Shown: positions 33,755-43,171, counted from the first letter of the stretch. The stretch is 64,000 nt of DNA from an uncultured Bryobacteraceae bacterium (GCA_937924525.1 CALDSU010000014.1:310001-374000), one strand, 5' to 3'. The notes: generated by a model not told the origin, from the sequence alone. Made by a program: numbers and translations.

Positions 33755-36700
33755 ATGAAGCACGCGCTCCCCGCTCTGGTGCTGGCCGTGACGGCGGCTC
33801 TTCTCGTGTGGAAGGCCACGCCGCCGCCCGCCGGAACGGGAGCAGGCGCGCACGGTCTTGCGTCGTTGTCCGTCCCCCCGGAGTTTGAGGTCTCCCTGGC
33901 CAGCCGGCCAGGCCTGGTGAAGTACCCGATGCTCGGCACGATCGCGCCGGACGGGGCGATGTACCTGTGCGAGTCCTCCGGCCAGACGATGAAGACGCCG
34001 GAAATGAAGGCGGATCCCAACTACGTGGTGACCCGGCTGACTGACTCCGACGGCGACGGCGTCTACGATCGCAGCACGGTCTTTGCCGCCCGCCTGACCT
34101 TGCCCGCGGGCGCGGCATTCCTGGACGGCAGCCTGTACGTCGCCGCGCCCCCGCAACTGTGGCGTTTTCAGGACACCGACGGCGACGGGGTCGCGGACGT
34201 GAAGGAAATCGTCGTCGAGGGCTGGAACCTCTCGGCGAACGCCGCCAGCTTGCACGGGCCCTTCCTGGGACCGGACGGGTGGCTCTACCTGACCGATGGC
34301 CGGCACGGCTTCGACATCCAAACGAAAGATGGCCGCCGGTTTCAAGGCAAGGCGTCGCGGATCTGGCGCCTGCGCCCAGACGGGACCGGCCTGGAATGGT
34401 TCGCCGGCGGCGGTTTCGACAACCCGGTCGAGGTGGCGTTCACCGAGGGCGGCGACGTGTTCGGCGCCATGACGTACTTCCAGGATCCGGCCGAAGGCAA
34501 GCGCGACGCGATCCTGCACTTCGTCGAGGGTGGCGTCTACCCCAAGCCGTACCCGGTCACCGAAGAATTCAAGCGCACCGGGGACCTGATGCCGGTGATG
34601 ACGAAATTCGCGCGCGTGGCTCCGTCGGGGTTGCTGCGCTATCGCGGCGCGGCGCTGGGACCGGACTACGCGGGCAACCTGTTTAGCGCGCATTTCAATT
34701 CGCACCGCGTGCTGCGCCATCGCGTGTCCCGGGCGGGGGCCACCTACCAGACCGACGACTCCGATTTCCTGGTGGCGGCCGATCCGGACATCCACCCTAC
34801 CGACGTGATGCAGGACCTTGACGGCGCCCTGATCGTGGTCGATACGGGGGCGTGGTTTATTCACGGCTGTCCGCTGTCCCGCGCCGCCAAGCCGCAGGTG
34901 CACGGCGCGCTGTACCGGGTGCGGCGCAAGGGAGCGCCTTCGACGCGCCCGAACCTGGCGGCAGTGCTGGCGGAACGCGATCCGGCCGCGCTCGCCCGCT
35001 TGCTGGAGGATCCGAACCCGGCGGTGGCCGAGGAAGCCGGGCATCGGCTGGTCGCGTTCGGCACGCCGGCCGTCGCGGCGTTGGCGGCGCGGCGCGCGGC
35101 GGCCAAGACGGCAGCCGGCGCGACTGCGGCGGTATTCGCCTTGTACCGCATTGGCGCGCCGGAGGCGCGGGCGGCCGTGCGCGAGAGCCTGCGCGATCCG
35201 CGGTGGGAAGTGCGCCAGGCCGCGGCGCGCTGCGCCGGCATGGCGCAGGACCGCGACGCGCTGCCGATGCTGCTCGCCCTGGTGGCCAAGGAGGATCCCG
35301 CAGTGCGGCGGCAGGCGGCCACGGCGCTGGGACAAATCGGCGACCCGCACGCCGCGCCGGCGCTGGTGGCCGCCGCGGCGAATCCGGAGGACCGCTTTGT
35401 CGAACATGCGCTGATCTACGCCCTGATTCAGTTGCGCCAGGCCCCGCCCCTGCTGGCCGCGCTGTCCCCGTCCTCGCCGCCGGGGGTGCGCAAGGCCGCG
35501 CTCATCGCCCTCGACCAGATGGACGGCAGCCCGCTCCGCGAGGCCCACCTGCTGCCGTTCCTCAACGATGGCGAACCCGAATTGCGGCGGACGGCCTTCT
35601 GGATCGCCTCCCGCCATCCGCGCTGGAGCGCGGGGCTGGCCGCCGCGCTGGTCGAGCGGCTGCAATCCGGGGCTTTCGACGCGCGGGAAGCGGAGATGAC
35701 CGGCGAAGCGATGGCGGCTTTCTGCGCCGAACCGGCGCTCCAGCGCGCCGTCGGCGGACTGCTGGGGGATCCGTCGCTTCCCGCCGGCCGCCAGTTGTTC
35801 CTGCTCGAGACGGCCGAGCGGTGCGCGGCGCGGGAGTTTCCCGCCGCTTGGTCCACCGGGTTGCGGCGAACGCTGTCCCATCCGGAGGCGGGCGTCCGGG
35901 TGCGGGCGATGGCCTTGATCCGCAACCGCAGCCTCGCCGGTTTCGACCAGCCTCTCGGCGACCTGGCGCAAGACGCGCGGCAACCCGACGAGGTGCGCGT
36001 CGCCGCGCTGAGCACCCTGGGCGGACGCGCGCCGCGCCTGTCCGACGCCGGCTTCACGTACCTTGCCGGCCGCCTGCTGCCCGCGGTGGAAGCTTCTACC
36101 AGGCTTGCCGCGGCGCAGGTGCTGGGCCGCGCCCGCCTCACCGAAGCCCAAGCGGCGGCGGTCGCGGAGAAGTATCTGGCCTCGGCCGATCCCCTGGTGC
36201 TCCCCAATCTGCTCGATGCGTTCCGCAGCCAGACCGGTGTGGCCACCGGGAGCGCCCTGGTGGCGGCGCTGGTCCGCGTCGAACCCGCGCTGGGAACCGT
36301 CGGGATCCAGCGGGTCCGCGAGGTTCTGGAGAACTTCCCCACCCCGGTCCAGGAATCCGCCCGCCCTTTGCTCTCCCGCCTGGATCGCGAGCGGCGGGAG
36401 CGGCTGAAAAAGCTCGATCGCCTCCAAACGGCGCTCCGCGGAGGCAACCCGGACCGCGGGCGGGAGATTTTCTTTGGGGCCAAGGCCGGGTGCTCGGGCT
36501 GCCACACCATCGGGGTCGAGGGCGGACGAGTGGGACCCGATCTCACCTCGATCGGCGCCATCCGCTCGGCGCACGATTTGCTCGAGGCCATCGTCCTGCC
36601 GAGTGAGAGCTTCGTGCCGGGACACGAAGTCTATCGTGTGGAAACCGAACGCGAAGTGTATGCCGGGGTGCTCGGGGCGAGCACGCCGGAGGCCGTCCGC

Positions 36701-36898
36701 CTGATCACCGGTCCGGGCGACGAAGTGCGTATCCCGCGAAAGGAGATCAAGAGCATGGGCTACGCCCAAGTCTCCCTGATGCCGGAAGGCTACGACGAAG
36801 TGTTGTCCGCCGGGGAGCTGAAAGACCTGATCGCATTCCTGCGCGCGCAGACCGCGCGCCCGGAGAGCGCCGGCGCCGGGTCGCGTCGCCTTGATTAA
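33755..36898 (+). CDS. PVC-type dehydrogenase with HEAT repeats and C-terminal cytochrome c domain
   Basis: A 1,047-residue exported protein with a signal peptide (LPALVLAVTAALLVW). Residues ~40-390 form a sorbosone/glucose-dehydrogenase-like propeller (DSDGDGVYDRSTVFA, DTDGDGVADVKEIVVEGWN, LGPDGWLYLTDGRHG, DGTGLEWFAGGGFDNPVEVA). From ~400 to ~880 come Ala/Leu-rich HEAT-like repeats (DPAVRRQAATALGQIGDPHA). The C-terminus has one heme site CSGCH (Cys913-His917) with GPDLTSIG after it. It belongs to the membrane-bound dehydrogenase/PVC-type CxxCH family, periplasmic quinone- or cytochrome-linked oxidoreductases of unknown substrate. The heme points to electron transfer out of the propeller. Confidence 0.88.
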   Translation: MKHALPALVLAVTAALLVWKATPPPAGTGAGAHGLASLSVPPEFEVSLASRPGLVKYPMLGTIAPDGAMYLCESSGQTMKTPEMKADPNYVVTRLTDSDGDGVYDRSTVFAARLTLPAGAAFLDGSLYVAAPPQLWRFQDTDGDGVADVKEIVVEGWNLSANAASLHGPFLGPDGWLYLTDGRHGFDIQTKDGRRFQGKASRIWRLRPDGTGLEWFAGGGFDNPVEVAFTEGGDVFGAMTYFQDPAEGKRDAILHFVEGGVYPKPYPVTEEFKRTGDLMPVMTKFARVAPSGLLRYRGAALGPDYAGNLFSAHFNSHRVLRHRVSRAGATYQTDDSDFLVAADPDIHPTDVMQDLDGALIVVDTGAWFIHGCPLSRAAKPQVHGALYRVRRKGAPSTRPNLAAVLAERDPAALARLLEDPNPAVAEEAGHRLVAFGTPAVAALAARRAAAKTAAGATAAVFALYRIGAPEARAAVRESLRDPRWEVRQAAARCAGMAQDRDALPMLLALVAKEDPAVRRQAATALGQIGDPHAAPALVAAAANPEDRFVEHALIYALIQLRQAPPLLAALSPSSPPGVRKAALIALDQMDGSPLREAHLLPFLNDGEPELRRTAFWIASRHPRWSAGLAAALVERLQSGAFDAREAEMTGEAMAAFCAEPALQRAVGGLLGDPSLPAGRQLFLLETAERCAAREFPAAWSTGLRRTLSHPEAGVRVRAMALIRNRSLAGFDQPLGDLAQDARQPDEVRVAALSTLGGRAPRLSDAGFTYLAGRLLPAVEASTRLAAAQVLGRARLTEAQAAAVAEKYLASADPLVLPNLLDAFRSQTGVATGSALVAALVRVEPALGTVGIQRVREVLENFPTPVQESARPLLSRLDRERRERLKKLDRLQTALRGGNPDRGREIFFGAKAGCSGCHTIGVEGGRVGPDLTSIGAIRSAHDLLEAIVLPSESFVPGHEVYRVETEREVYAGVLGASTPEAVRLITGPGDEVRIPRKEIKSMGYAQVSLMPEGYDEVLSAGELKDLIAFLRAQTARPESAGAGSRRLD

Positions 36899-36929
36899 AC
36901 CATAAATACATCCTAGGCCTCGCACGGAG

Positions 36930-36935
36930 TATACT
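36930..36935 (+). promoter_or_regulatory. -10 box upstream of the PAS histidine kinase
   Basis: TATACT lies 27 bases before the ATG at 36963. The region 17 bases further up (TACATC) is a poor -35. It is the best promoter candidate in the 64-base gap after the PVC-type gene. Confidence 0.35.
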
Positions 36936-36962
36936 GCGTACACGTCCAGGCAGGCTGCGACC

Positions 36963-38699
36963 ATGAATTTCAAACTGAATCCGCTGCGCATCGCGCTCGT
37001 TTACGCGCTGCTGAGCCTGGTTTGGATTTTCGGGTCGGACTACGTGGTCGCCGGTATGCAGGGCTATCGGATCCACGCGGCGAAGGGGGCCGGATTCGTG
37101 CTGCTGACCGCCGGGCTCCTGTACTTGCTCACCCGGCGCATGAAGGCGGATTTCGAGGCCCAGCAGGCGAAAACCCAGGAGAGCGAGGAGCGGTTCCGCC
37201 ACCTGGTGGAGCATGCACCTGACGGAATCTTCGTGGAAACCGGCAAGCGGTTTCGCTACGTCAACCCCGCCGCCGCAAGAATGTTCGGCGCGGACGACGC
37301 AAGCGCCCTCGCCGGTCAACCCGTCCTCGACCGCATTGATGCCGGCTTCCATGCGGCGGTAAACGAGCGCATGCGGCCGCTCGCCGAGGACCGGCAGACG
37401 GTTCCCTGGCTGCGAGAGGTTTACGTGAAGGTGGACGGCACGCCGTTTGACACCGAAGTGATCGCGACGCCGATCCGCTATGCGGGCGAAGACGGCGCGC
37501 TGGTGTTCTTTCGCGACATTACGGACCGCCTCCGCATCGAGCGTGAGAACGAAGAACTCCACCACCAGTTGATTCAGGCGCAAAAGCAGGAGAGTATCGG
37601 GCGGCTGGCGGGCGGCATCGCTCACGATTTCAACAACCACCTGCAAATCATTCACGGGTACAGCACGATGTTGCTCGGCGATTTGCCGGCGGAGGACGCG
37701 CGCCGTCCTGCGGCCGAAATGATCCAGCAGGCCGGCGAACGGGCCTCCGCGCTGACGCGACAGTTGCTGACCATCAGCCGCAAGCACAAGCCGGAATTGC
37801 GTCCGGTGGAATTGAACCGGCTTCTCCGGGAACTCGAGAGCATGCTCCGCCGCCTGCTTTCCCAGGAGATCCGCATGGAGCTGCGGCTGGATTCGCAACC
37901 CCTATGGATGACCAACGACGAGGTGTGGATCACGCAGGTGGTGATGAACTTGGTAGTCAACGCCCGGGACGCCATGCCGCACGGCGGCCGCCTGCTGGTG
38001 GAAACCTGCGCGGGGCTGGCGCCCGAGTCCTGGGCGCGGATGAACCCGGAGGCGACCCCCGGCCCGTGCGCAATCCTCTCGGTCTCCGACACGGGAACCG
38101 GCATGGCTCCCGAGGTCTTGCAGCGCATCTTCGAGCCGTTCTTCACCACCAAGCAGGAGGGCCAGGGAACGGGGCTCGGCTTGCCCGTGGTCTACGGCGT
38201 GGTGCGGAAATCGAATGGCTGGATCACGGTGTCCTCACGAGAGCATGGCGGCTCGGCGTTCCGGATCTTTCTGCCCGGCCATGCGGGCGGCGAGGCGACC
38301 GCTCCCGCCGAGTGCGCGGCGCAAGGCGAGACGATTCTGCTGCTCGAGACGCGCGGCGACCTTCGGTTCCTGATCGAGAGCGTCCTGGCGGCGCGCGGCT
38401 ACCGGGTGATCCCGGCGGCGGACTTCGCCGAGGCGGTCGCCGTCGCCGACCACCGGCCGGAACCCATCCATTTGTTGCTCGTCGACGGGGAAGCGCTGCG
38501 CCTGGGGGCGGTTCCGATCGGCAGCCGCCTGCGCCATCGCCATCCGGAGATGCAGGAATTGTGGTACGCGGACAACGGGGCTTTGCCCGGCGTCGAGCGG
38601 GATCCGGCGAGCGGCGTCGAGCCCTTCAGCGCCCTGTCCCTGCTGGCCGCCGTCCGCCAGGCGTTGGACGCGGTCCCCGCCGGCAGCCCGTCCGTTTAA
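36963..38699 (+). CDS. membrane PAS sensor histidine kinase with degenerate receiver domain
   Basis: A 578-residue kinase. Two N-terminal membrane helices (~9-30 and 41-58) are followed by a PAS domain (~75-190, RFRHLVEHAPDGIFVETGKR) and an HisKA-type H-box with the phospho-acceptor at His221 (AGGIAHDFNNHLQIIHGYS). The HATPase domain has the N-box (NLVVNARDAM), G1 (VSDTGTGM), F (FEPFFTTK) and G2 (GQGTGLGLPVVYGVV) motifs. The last ~120 residues look like a receiver: Asp508 stands in the acceptor place (HLLLVDGE), but the N-terminal acidic pair is missing (ILLLETRGD), so phosphorylation there is doubtful. The DFNNHL H-box is of the type found in NtrB-like and hybrid kinases. No cognate regulator is adjacent. 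Confidence 0.9.
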   Translation: MNFKLNPLRIALVYALLSLVWIFGSDYVVAGMQGYRIHAAKGAGFVLLTAGLLYLLTRRMKADFEAQQAKTQESEERFRHLVEHAPDGIFVETGKRFRYVNPAAARMFGADDASALAGQPVLDRIDAGFHAAVNERMRPLAEDRQTVPWLREVYVKVDGTPFDTEVIATPIRYAGEDGALVFFRDITDRLRIERENEELHHQLIQAQKQESIGRLAGGIAHDFNNHLQIIHGYSTMLLGDLPAEDARRPAAEMIQQAGERASALTRQLLTISRKHKPELRPVELNRLLRELESMLRRLLSQEIRMELRLDSQPLWMTNDEVWITQVVMNLVVNARDAMPHGGRLLVETCAGLAPESWARMNPEATPGPCAILSVSDTGTGMAPEVLQRIFEPFFTTKQEGQGTGLGLPVVYGVVRKSNGWITVSSREHGGSAFRIFLPGHAGGEATAPAECAAQGETILLLETRGDLRFLIESVLAARGYRVIPAADFAEAVAVADHRPEPIHLLLVDGEALRLGAVPIGSRLRHRHPEMQELWYADNGALPGVERDPASGVEPFSALSLLAAVRQALDAVPAGSPSV

Positions 38700-38758
38700 T
38701 CGCCGGTGTCTTCGATGCCGCGCCGCGGTGGCGCTAGCGAGCGCCCCGGCGGATTCGC

Positions 38759-38764
38759 TACACT
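38759..38764 (+). promoter_or_regulatory. -10 box of the PEP-CTERM gene, in the context ATTCGCTACACT
   Basis: TACACT lies 26 bases before the ATG at 38791. The preceding bases (ATTCGC) are the same as at the hpnJ promoter near 58885, pointing to a shared extended -10 motif. No -35 hexamer was recognised. Confidence 0.35.
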
Positions 38765-38790
38765 CTTTGCACGCACAGCAGCAAAAGCCC

Positions 38791-39579
38791 ATGGGACGAC
38801 AAACGCTCCTTCTGGTCCTGCTGGCCGCCGCGCCAGTGGGGGCAGTGCCGGTGGCCCTCAGCGATCCGGCCGCGAACTTCTCGGCGGCCGCCGCGCCGTG
38901 CTCCATCTACCCCACCGCCACTCAGACCCTGCCCACCTGCGCCGTCCGCGGATTCCTTGAACGGACGTCGAGCGCCGGTCCGGAAGCGGGATTCACGGCG
39001 GCGTTCGACAACTGGAATTTGCTCCTCCCGGAGGACCAGCGCTGGACGCTGGTCAACGGCGGCGCGATTTCCGGCTTGACCCTGGCCGTCGATCAGTTCC
39101 GCACCGAAATTCTTGGCGTCGGCAACAACGTGGGCCGCGGAACCATCCGTATCCGGCCCCTCATCGACGGAACCCCCCTGGCGGCCCAGTTTTATTGGAC
39201 CCAGGGCCTGTACGACGACTATTTGCTGACCGAACCCTTTTACAGCACGCTGCGCTACGAGATGGACGTGGCCAACACCGATCCGTGCACGCATCCCCCG
39301 GGGATGAACCCTCCCCACATGTGCGCGCCGCTCTACCCGTTTCAATACGCGGACCGGCGTTTTTTCGATCAGCCCGTGTTCCCGATGGGCGCGACGTTCA
39401 ACGGCTGGGCGTACATAACTGAAGCGGATTTCACGTACCGGCGCCTCACGGTTTACGACGGCGTCCGTTACGGTTGGACCAGCACGCCGGAACCCGCCGG
39501 ATGGCTGCTGACAGGCGCCGGCGCCCTGTTGGTGGCGATCCTGAACCGGCGGAGAAGAGTGCGGCAGCCCGTTTCGTGA
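38791..39579 (+). CDS. PEP-CTERM sorted exported protein, unknown function
   Basis: 262 residues from MGRQTLLLVLLAAAPVGAV (ATG at 38791), a Sec signal. The mature part is Phe/Tyr/Pro-rich with four to five Cys (LPTCAVRGF, DPCTHPPGMNPPHMCAPLYP) and no enzymatic motif I recognise; it reads as a mostly beta-sheet secreted protein. The C-terminus is STPEPAGWLLTGAGALLVAI followed by a basic tail (NRRRRVRQ), the tripartite PEP-CTERM signal cut by an exosortase (EpsH/XrtA type). No exosortase is in the window, so it must be encoded elsewhere. Such proteins usually end up in exopolysaccharide-linked surface structures. Confidence 0.85.
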   Translation: MGRQTLLLVLLAAAPVGAVPVALSDPAANFSAAAAPCSIYPTATQTLPTCAVRGFLERTSSAGPEAGFTAAFDNWNLLLPEDQRWTLVNGGAISGLTLAVDQFRTEILGVGNNVGRGTIRIRPLIDGTPLAAQFYWTQGLYDDYLLTEPFYSTLRYEMDVANTDPCTHPPGMNPPHMCAPLYPFQYADRRFFDQPVFPMGATFNGWAYITEADFTYRRLTVYDGVRYGWTSTPEPAGWLLTGAGALLVAILNRRRRVRQPVS

Positions 39580-39641
39580 CGGGGCGTCGCGGCGTCCGTT
39601 CTACCGCCCGGCGCGAGGACGTGCGGCGAAGCGCCCCCCGG

Positions 39642-39670
39642 TTGACTCCGGCGCTGCGAATCACTATGGT
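39642..39670 (+). promoter_or_regulatory. sigma-70-type promoter of the first TonB receptor, TTGACT-17-TATGGT
   Basis: TTGACT (39642-39647) and TATGGT (39665-39670) are exactly 17 bases apart, each with one or two mismatches to consensus. The -10 box ends 9 bases before the ATG at 39680, so transcription should begin at or just before the start codon. No ribosome-binding site is present. This is the best-supported leaderless candidate in the window. Confidence 0.7.
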
Positions 39671-39679
39671 CAAGTGAGT

Positions 39680-42600
39680 ATGTCAAAGTCTCGCCTGCTT
39701 TTCGCCCTGTTCGCGGCTTTGTTGTGCATCTGCCCCGACAAGGCCACGGCCCAAGAAGTCCGTGCGAGTATCACCGGAGTGGTCACGGACTCCAGCGGAG
39801 CGCCCGTGGTGGGGGCAACGGTCACCGCCACGAACGTCGCACAAAACGTCTCTGTATCGACCCAAACCAATGAATCCGGGATCTACCTGACCCCTTACCT
39901 GGCTCCCGGCGTCTACCGCGTCACCGCTGAACTGCAGGGGTTCAAGCGCGTGGTTCGCGAAAATGTAGTCCTTCAAACGCAGGACCGCGCCCGCCTCGAC
40001 CTGTCGCTGGAAGTCGGCGAAATGACCCAGAGCGTAACGGTGAGCGCAGACGTGTCCTTGCTCCAGACGGAGTCCTCCTCCCGTTCGCAGGTCATCGCGA
40101 CCGAGCTCATCAACCAGATCCCTACGCAGGGACGGAACCCGTTCCAAATCGCGTGGGCGGCGCCCGGCGTCATCAAGACCGGCGGTTGGCGGTACTTGCG
40201 GTCGTTTGACATCGCCGGCACCACCAACTTCGCGGTGAACGGCGGCCGGAACCGGGAAAATGAAGTGCTGCTCGACGGCATCAGCAACGTCCGCGGCAAC
40301 CGCACCGTCATTCACGTACCGACCATCGAGTCGGTGCAGGAGTTCAAGGTCAACACCAACACCTACGACGCGCAGTATGGCCGCACCGGCGGCGGCGTGG
40401 TTTCCATCGTCACTAAGTCCGGCGGCAACCAGTTCCATGGCACGGTATTCGAGTACTTCCAGAGCGAGGAGCTGAACGCGAACCAGACCGAATTGAATCG
40501 GGTCGGCACTCCGAAACCCCCGAACAACATCAACACCTTCGGCTTTAACCTGACCGGACCGGTGTTCATCCCGAAGCTGTTCAATGGTAAAGACAAGCTG
40601 TTCTGGTTGCTTTCGTACGAAGGCATGCGGCAGCGTTCAGCCGACCCGGGCGTACGCACGGTGCCGCTGCCGGAATGGCGCCAGGGGGATTTTTCCACGC
40701 GGTTTAACGCCCAAGGCCAACAGATCCTGATTTACGACCCGCTCACCACGCAGCCCGACGGAAGCCGCACCCCCTTCGCCGGGAACCGGATTCCCGCGGC
40801 GCGGATCAATCCCATCGCCAACGAAGTGCTGAAGTTCTACCCGCTGCCTACGTCGCAAGGCGACGGTCCCGCGCGCATCAACAACTATGTGTACCCGTCC
40901 CGCTGGATCGGAGACATGAACCAATGGATTGGCCGCTTGGATTACCAGATCAACAGCAGCAATCGCGTCTACTTTCGGTACGGGCAGAATCCGTTCAGCG
41001 AATATCGCGGCCTGGTGTTCGTCAGGGGACCCAACGAGAGCAATCCGGCGGAACCGACCGGCAATGCGCCGCTGATCCGCAACGGGCGGAACTGGACGTT
41101 CGACTGGACGTCGACGGTGTCGCCGCGGATGACTTTCAACCTCCGCGCCGGCTTGGCGCGTTGGGAAGAGACCACGGGGAACAGCTTCGGCGCCGGCTTT
41201 GACCCTACCCGCCTCGGCTTCCCGAGCACGCTTGTGTCCCAAATGACCCGCCGCCAATTCCCGCTGTTCCAGCTCGGCCAATACAGCAGTGCGGGAGCGG
41301 ACCGTCTGTTGAGCGTCGCAACCAACGATTCCTACACGGTGCAGCCGAACGCGAACTTGGCCGTTGGCCGGCACATCCTGAAGTTCGGGGCCGAAGGTCG
41401 CCGTTACAACGACAACACAAACAGTCCCGGTTTGGCGGCCGGATTCTATTCGTTCGGGCGCAACTGGACGCAGGCCCGAGCGCTGGTGGCCGATGCGGTT
41501 TCCGGCGATGAGCTCGCCACGTTCCTGCTCGGCTTCCCGACCGCGGGAGGCGTGGATCGGAACATCGATCCCGCGTTCCGCAACTATTATTGGGCGTTGT
41601 TCCTCCAGGACGACTGGAAGGTGAATTCGCGGTTGACGCTGAACCTCGGCATTCGCTGGGACTACGAAGCTCCGGGCTTCGAGCGCTACGACCGCATGCT
41701 GCGCGGGTTTGACTTCAATGCGCCCAGCCCGATCGCCGCAGGCGCGCCGGCGCTGAATCTGCGGGGCGCGGTGAGTTTCGCCAACGTAGGGGGTGAGCCG
41801 CGCGGTTCGTTCAACCCCGACCGCAACAACTTTCAGCCCCGGGTGGGCGCAGCTTACCAACTGACCCCGAAGTGGATCCTCCGTGGCGGCTATGGCTTGT
41901 ACTACCTGGGCCAGAACGAGCAGGGGTCGCTGCTCGGTTTCAGCCAGCGGACTCCGCTCATCAGCACCGTCGACAACCTGACGCCGGTGGTGTCGCTGAG
42001 CAATCCCTTTGCGAACTACCCGAACGGCCGGCTGCTGGACGCGGTTGGCAACAGCCGGGGCGCCGCCAGTTTCATTGGCCAGTCGATTCCGGCCAACTTC
42101 CTGGATCGCCCGTTGCCATACTCGCACCAGTATTCGTTTGACATCCAGCGGGAACTGCCGTTCGGATTGCTGGCCGAGGGAGCCTACGTAGGGAATACGA
42201 CGAGGAGGCTGCCTCTGAGTTTGAATGCGAACTTCATCCCGGCTAACGAACTTGGACGCCGGACGGCGACGGGGGCGATTGATACCGCGTATTACACGGG
42301 CCGCGTCCCGAATCCTCTCCAAGGATTGATTCCTGACAACGCCGCGCTCAATGGAGCGACCATTCCCCGCCAGCAACTGCTGCTCCCCTACCCGCACTAC
42401 ACGGGAATCTCGCTGAACAGCGTGCCGATCGGCCGGCAGCAGTATCACGGTTTCCAAAGCAAGTTGACCAAGCGCTTTGCCTATGGCGTCAGCTTCCTGG
42501 CGTCGTATATGTTCGGCAAGACGCTGGAACAGGTCAATGTTCTCAACGCGCAAGACTTTGTGCTGAACAACGTCGACGCCACCCGGCTGGAGAAGCGTTC

Positions 42601-43171
42601 GGCTGATCTGATCGATCTTCCGCAGAAGTTCACCATTGTCTATGTTTGGGAGCTTCCTTTCGGCAAAGGCAAGCCGGTGGGCGGCAACTGGCATAAGGCC
42701 ATGGAGTTCGTAGCCGGCGGGTGGCAATTGAACGGCAACGTCACCTATCAGAGCGGCTGGGCCGTGAATTATCCAAACGCCGCGCAGGTAACTCCCGGGA
42801 GCGCGAAAATCTCCGGCAGACAACGGGGCGGCGATTTCGTGTTCAATACGGCTTTGTGGAACGACCCGGCTACCGGCCGCCCCGTGATTCCACAGGAGCC
42901 ATTCACCCTACGCAACTTTCCGACCCGGTTTGGCGATGTCCGCGTACCTGGTTATCAGAACTGGGACATCTCGGCATCGAAGTACTTCCCCATCTACGAG
43001 CAACTGCGGGCGCAGTTCCGGTTTGAGATGGTGAATGCCTTCAACCGCCCGTGGTTTACGGGTTTGATCAGCGGCGGCGACAACGTCGCCAGCCCGAACT
43101 TCGGGCGCCTGAACTTCGTGCAGGGCAACCTGCCGCGGTTCATCAAACTGGCGCTTCACCTGTATTGGTAG
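39680..43171 (+). CDS. Oar-like TonB-dependent outer-membrane receptor with N-terminal carboxypeptidase-regulatory-like domain
   Basis: 1,163 residues from ATG at 39680; a GTG six bases earlier is an alternative. The signal peptide (LLFALFAALLCICP) is followed by a CarboxypepD-reg-like Ig domain (ASITGVVTDSSGAPVVGATV, TNESGIYLTPYLAPGVYRVT). The plug domain includes NQIPTQGRNPFQIAWAAPGV and the box FAVNGGRNRENEVLLDGIS. A long beta-barrel follows, with RMTFNLRAGLARWEE, ILKFGAEGRRYN and NSRLTLNLGIRWDYE, ending in an aromatic residue (LALHLYW). Acidobacterial genomes carry many Oar-like receptors, thought to import polymers or peptides using TonB. A classic terminator follows. Confidence 0.93.
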   Translation: MSKSRLLFALFAALLCICPDKATAQEVRASITGVVTDSSGAPVVGATVTATNVAQNVSVSTQTNESGIYLTPYLAPGVYRVTAELQGFKRVVRENVVLQTQDRARLDLSLEVGEMTQSVTVSADVSLLQTESSSRSQVIATELINQIPTQGRNPFQIAWAAPGVIKTGGWRYLRSFDIAGTTNFAVNGGRNRENEVLLDGISNVRGNRTVIHVPTIESVQEFKVNTNTYDAQYGRTGGGVVSIVTKSGGNQFHGTVFEYFQSEELNANQTELNRVGTPKPPNNINTFGFNLTGPVFIPKLFNGKDKLFWLLSYEGMRQRSADPGVRTVPLPEWRQGDFSTRFNAQGQQILIYDPLTTQPDGSRTPFAGNRIPAARINPIANEVLKFYPLPTSQGDGPARINNYVYPSRWIGDMNQWIGRLDYQINSSNRVYFRYGQNPFSEYRGLVFVRGPNESNPAEPTGNAPLIRNGRNWTFDWTSTVSPRMTFNLRAGLARWEETTGNSFGAGFDPTRLGFPSTLVSQMTRRQFPLFQLGQYSSAGADRLLSVATNDSYTVQPNANLAVGRHILKFGAEGRRYNDNTNSPGLAAGFYSFGRNWTQARALVADAVSGDELATFLLGFPTAGGVDRNIDPAFRNYYWALFLQDDWKVNSRLTLNLGIRWDYEAPGFERYDRMLRGFDFNAPSPIAAGAPALNLRGAVSFANVGGEPRGSFNPDRNNFQPRVGAAYQLTPKWILRGGYGLYYLGQNEQGSLLGFSQRTPLISTVDNLTPVVSLSNPFANYPNGRLLDAVGNSRGAASFIGQSIPANFLDRPLPYSHQYSFDIQRELPFGLLAEGAYVGNTTRRLPLSLNANFIPANELGRRTATGAIDTAYYTGRVPNPLQGLIPDNAALNGATIPRQQLLLPYPHYTGISLNSVPIGRQQYHGFQSKLTKRFAYGVSFLASYMFGKTLEQVNVLNAQDFVLNNVDATRLEKRSADLIDLPQKFTIVYVWELPFGKGKPVGGNWHKAMEFVAGGWQLNGNVTYQSGWAVNYPNAAQVTPGSAKISGRQRGGDFVFNTALWNDPATGRPVIPQEPFTLRNFPTRFGDVRVPGYQNWDISASKYFPIYEQLRAQFRFEMVNAFNRPWFTGLISGGDNVASPNFGRLNFVQGNLPRFIKLALHLYW

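Noticed and set aside
33719-36991. A 1,090-codon open frame antisense to the PVC-type gene
   Set aside because: Composition is typical of a GC shadow; the plus strand carries recognisable domains and a CxxCH heme site.
40637-42823. A 728-codon open frame antisense to the first TonB receptor
   Set aside because: No motifs, wrong composition, and it covers a clear receptor barrel on the other strand.
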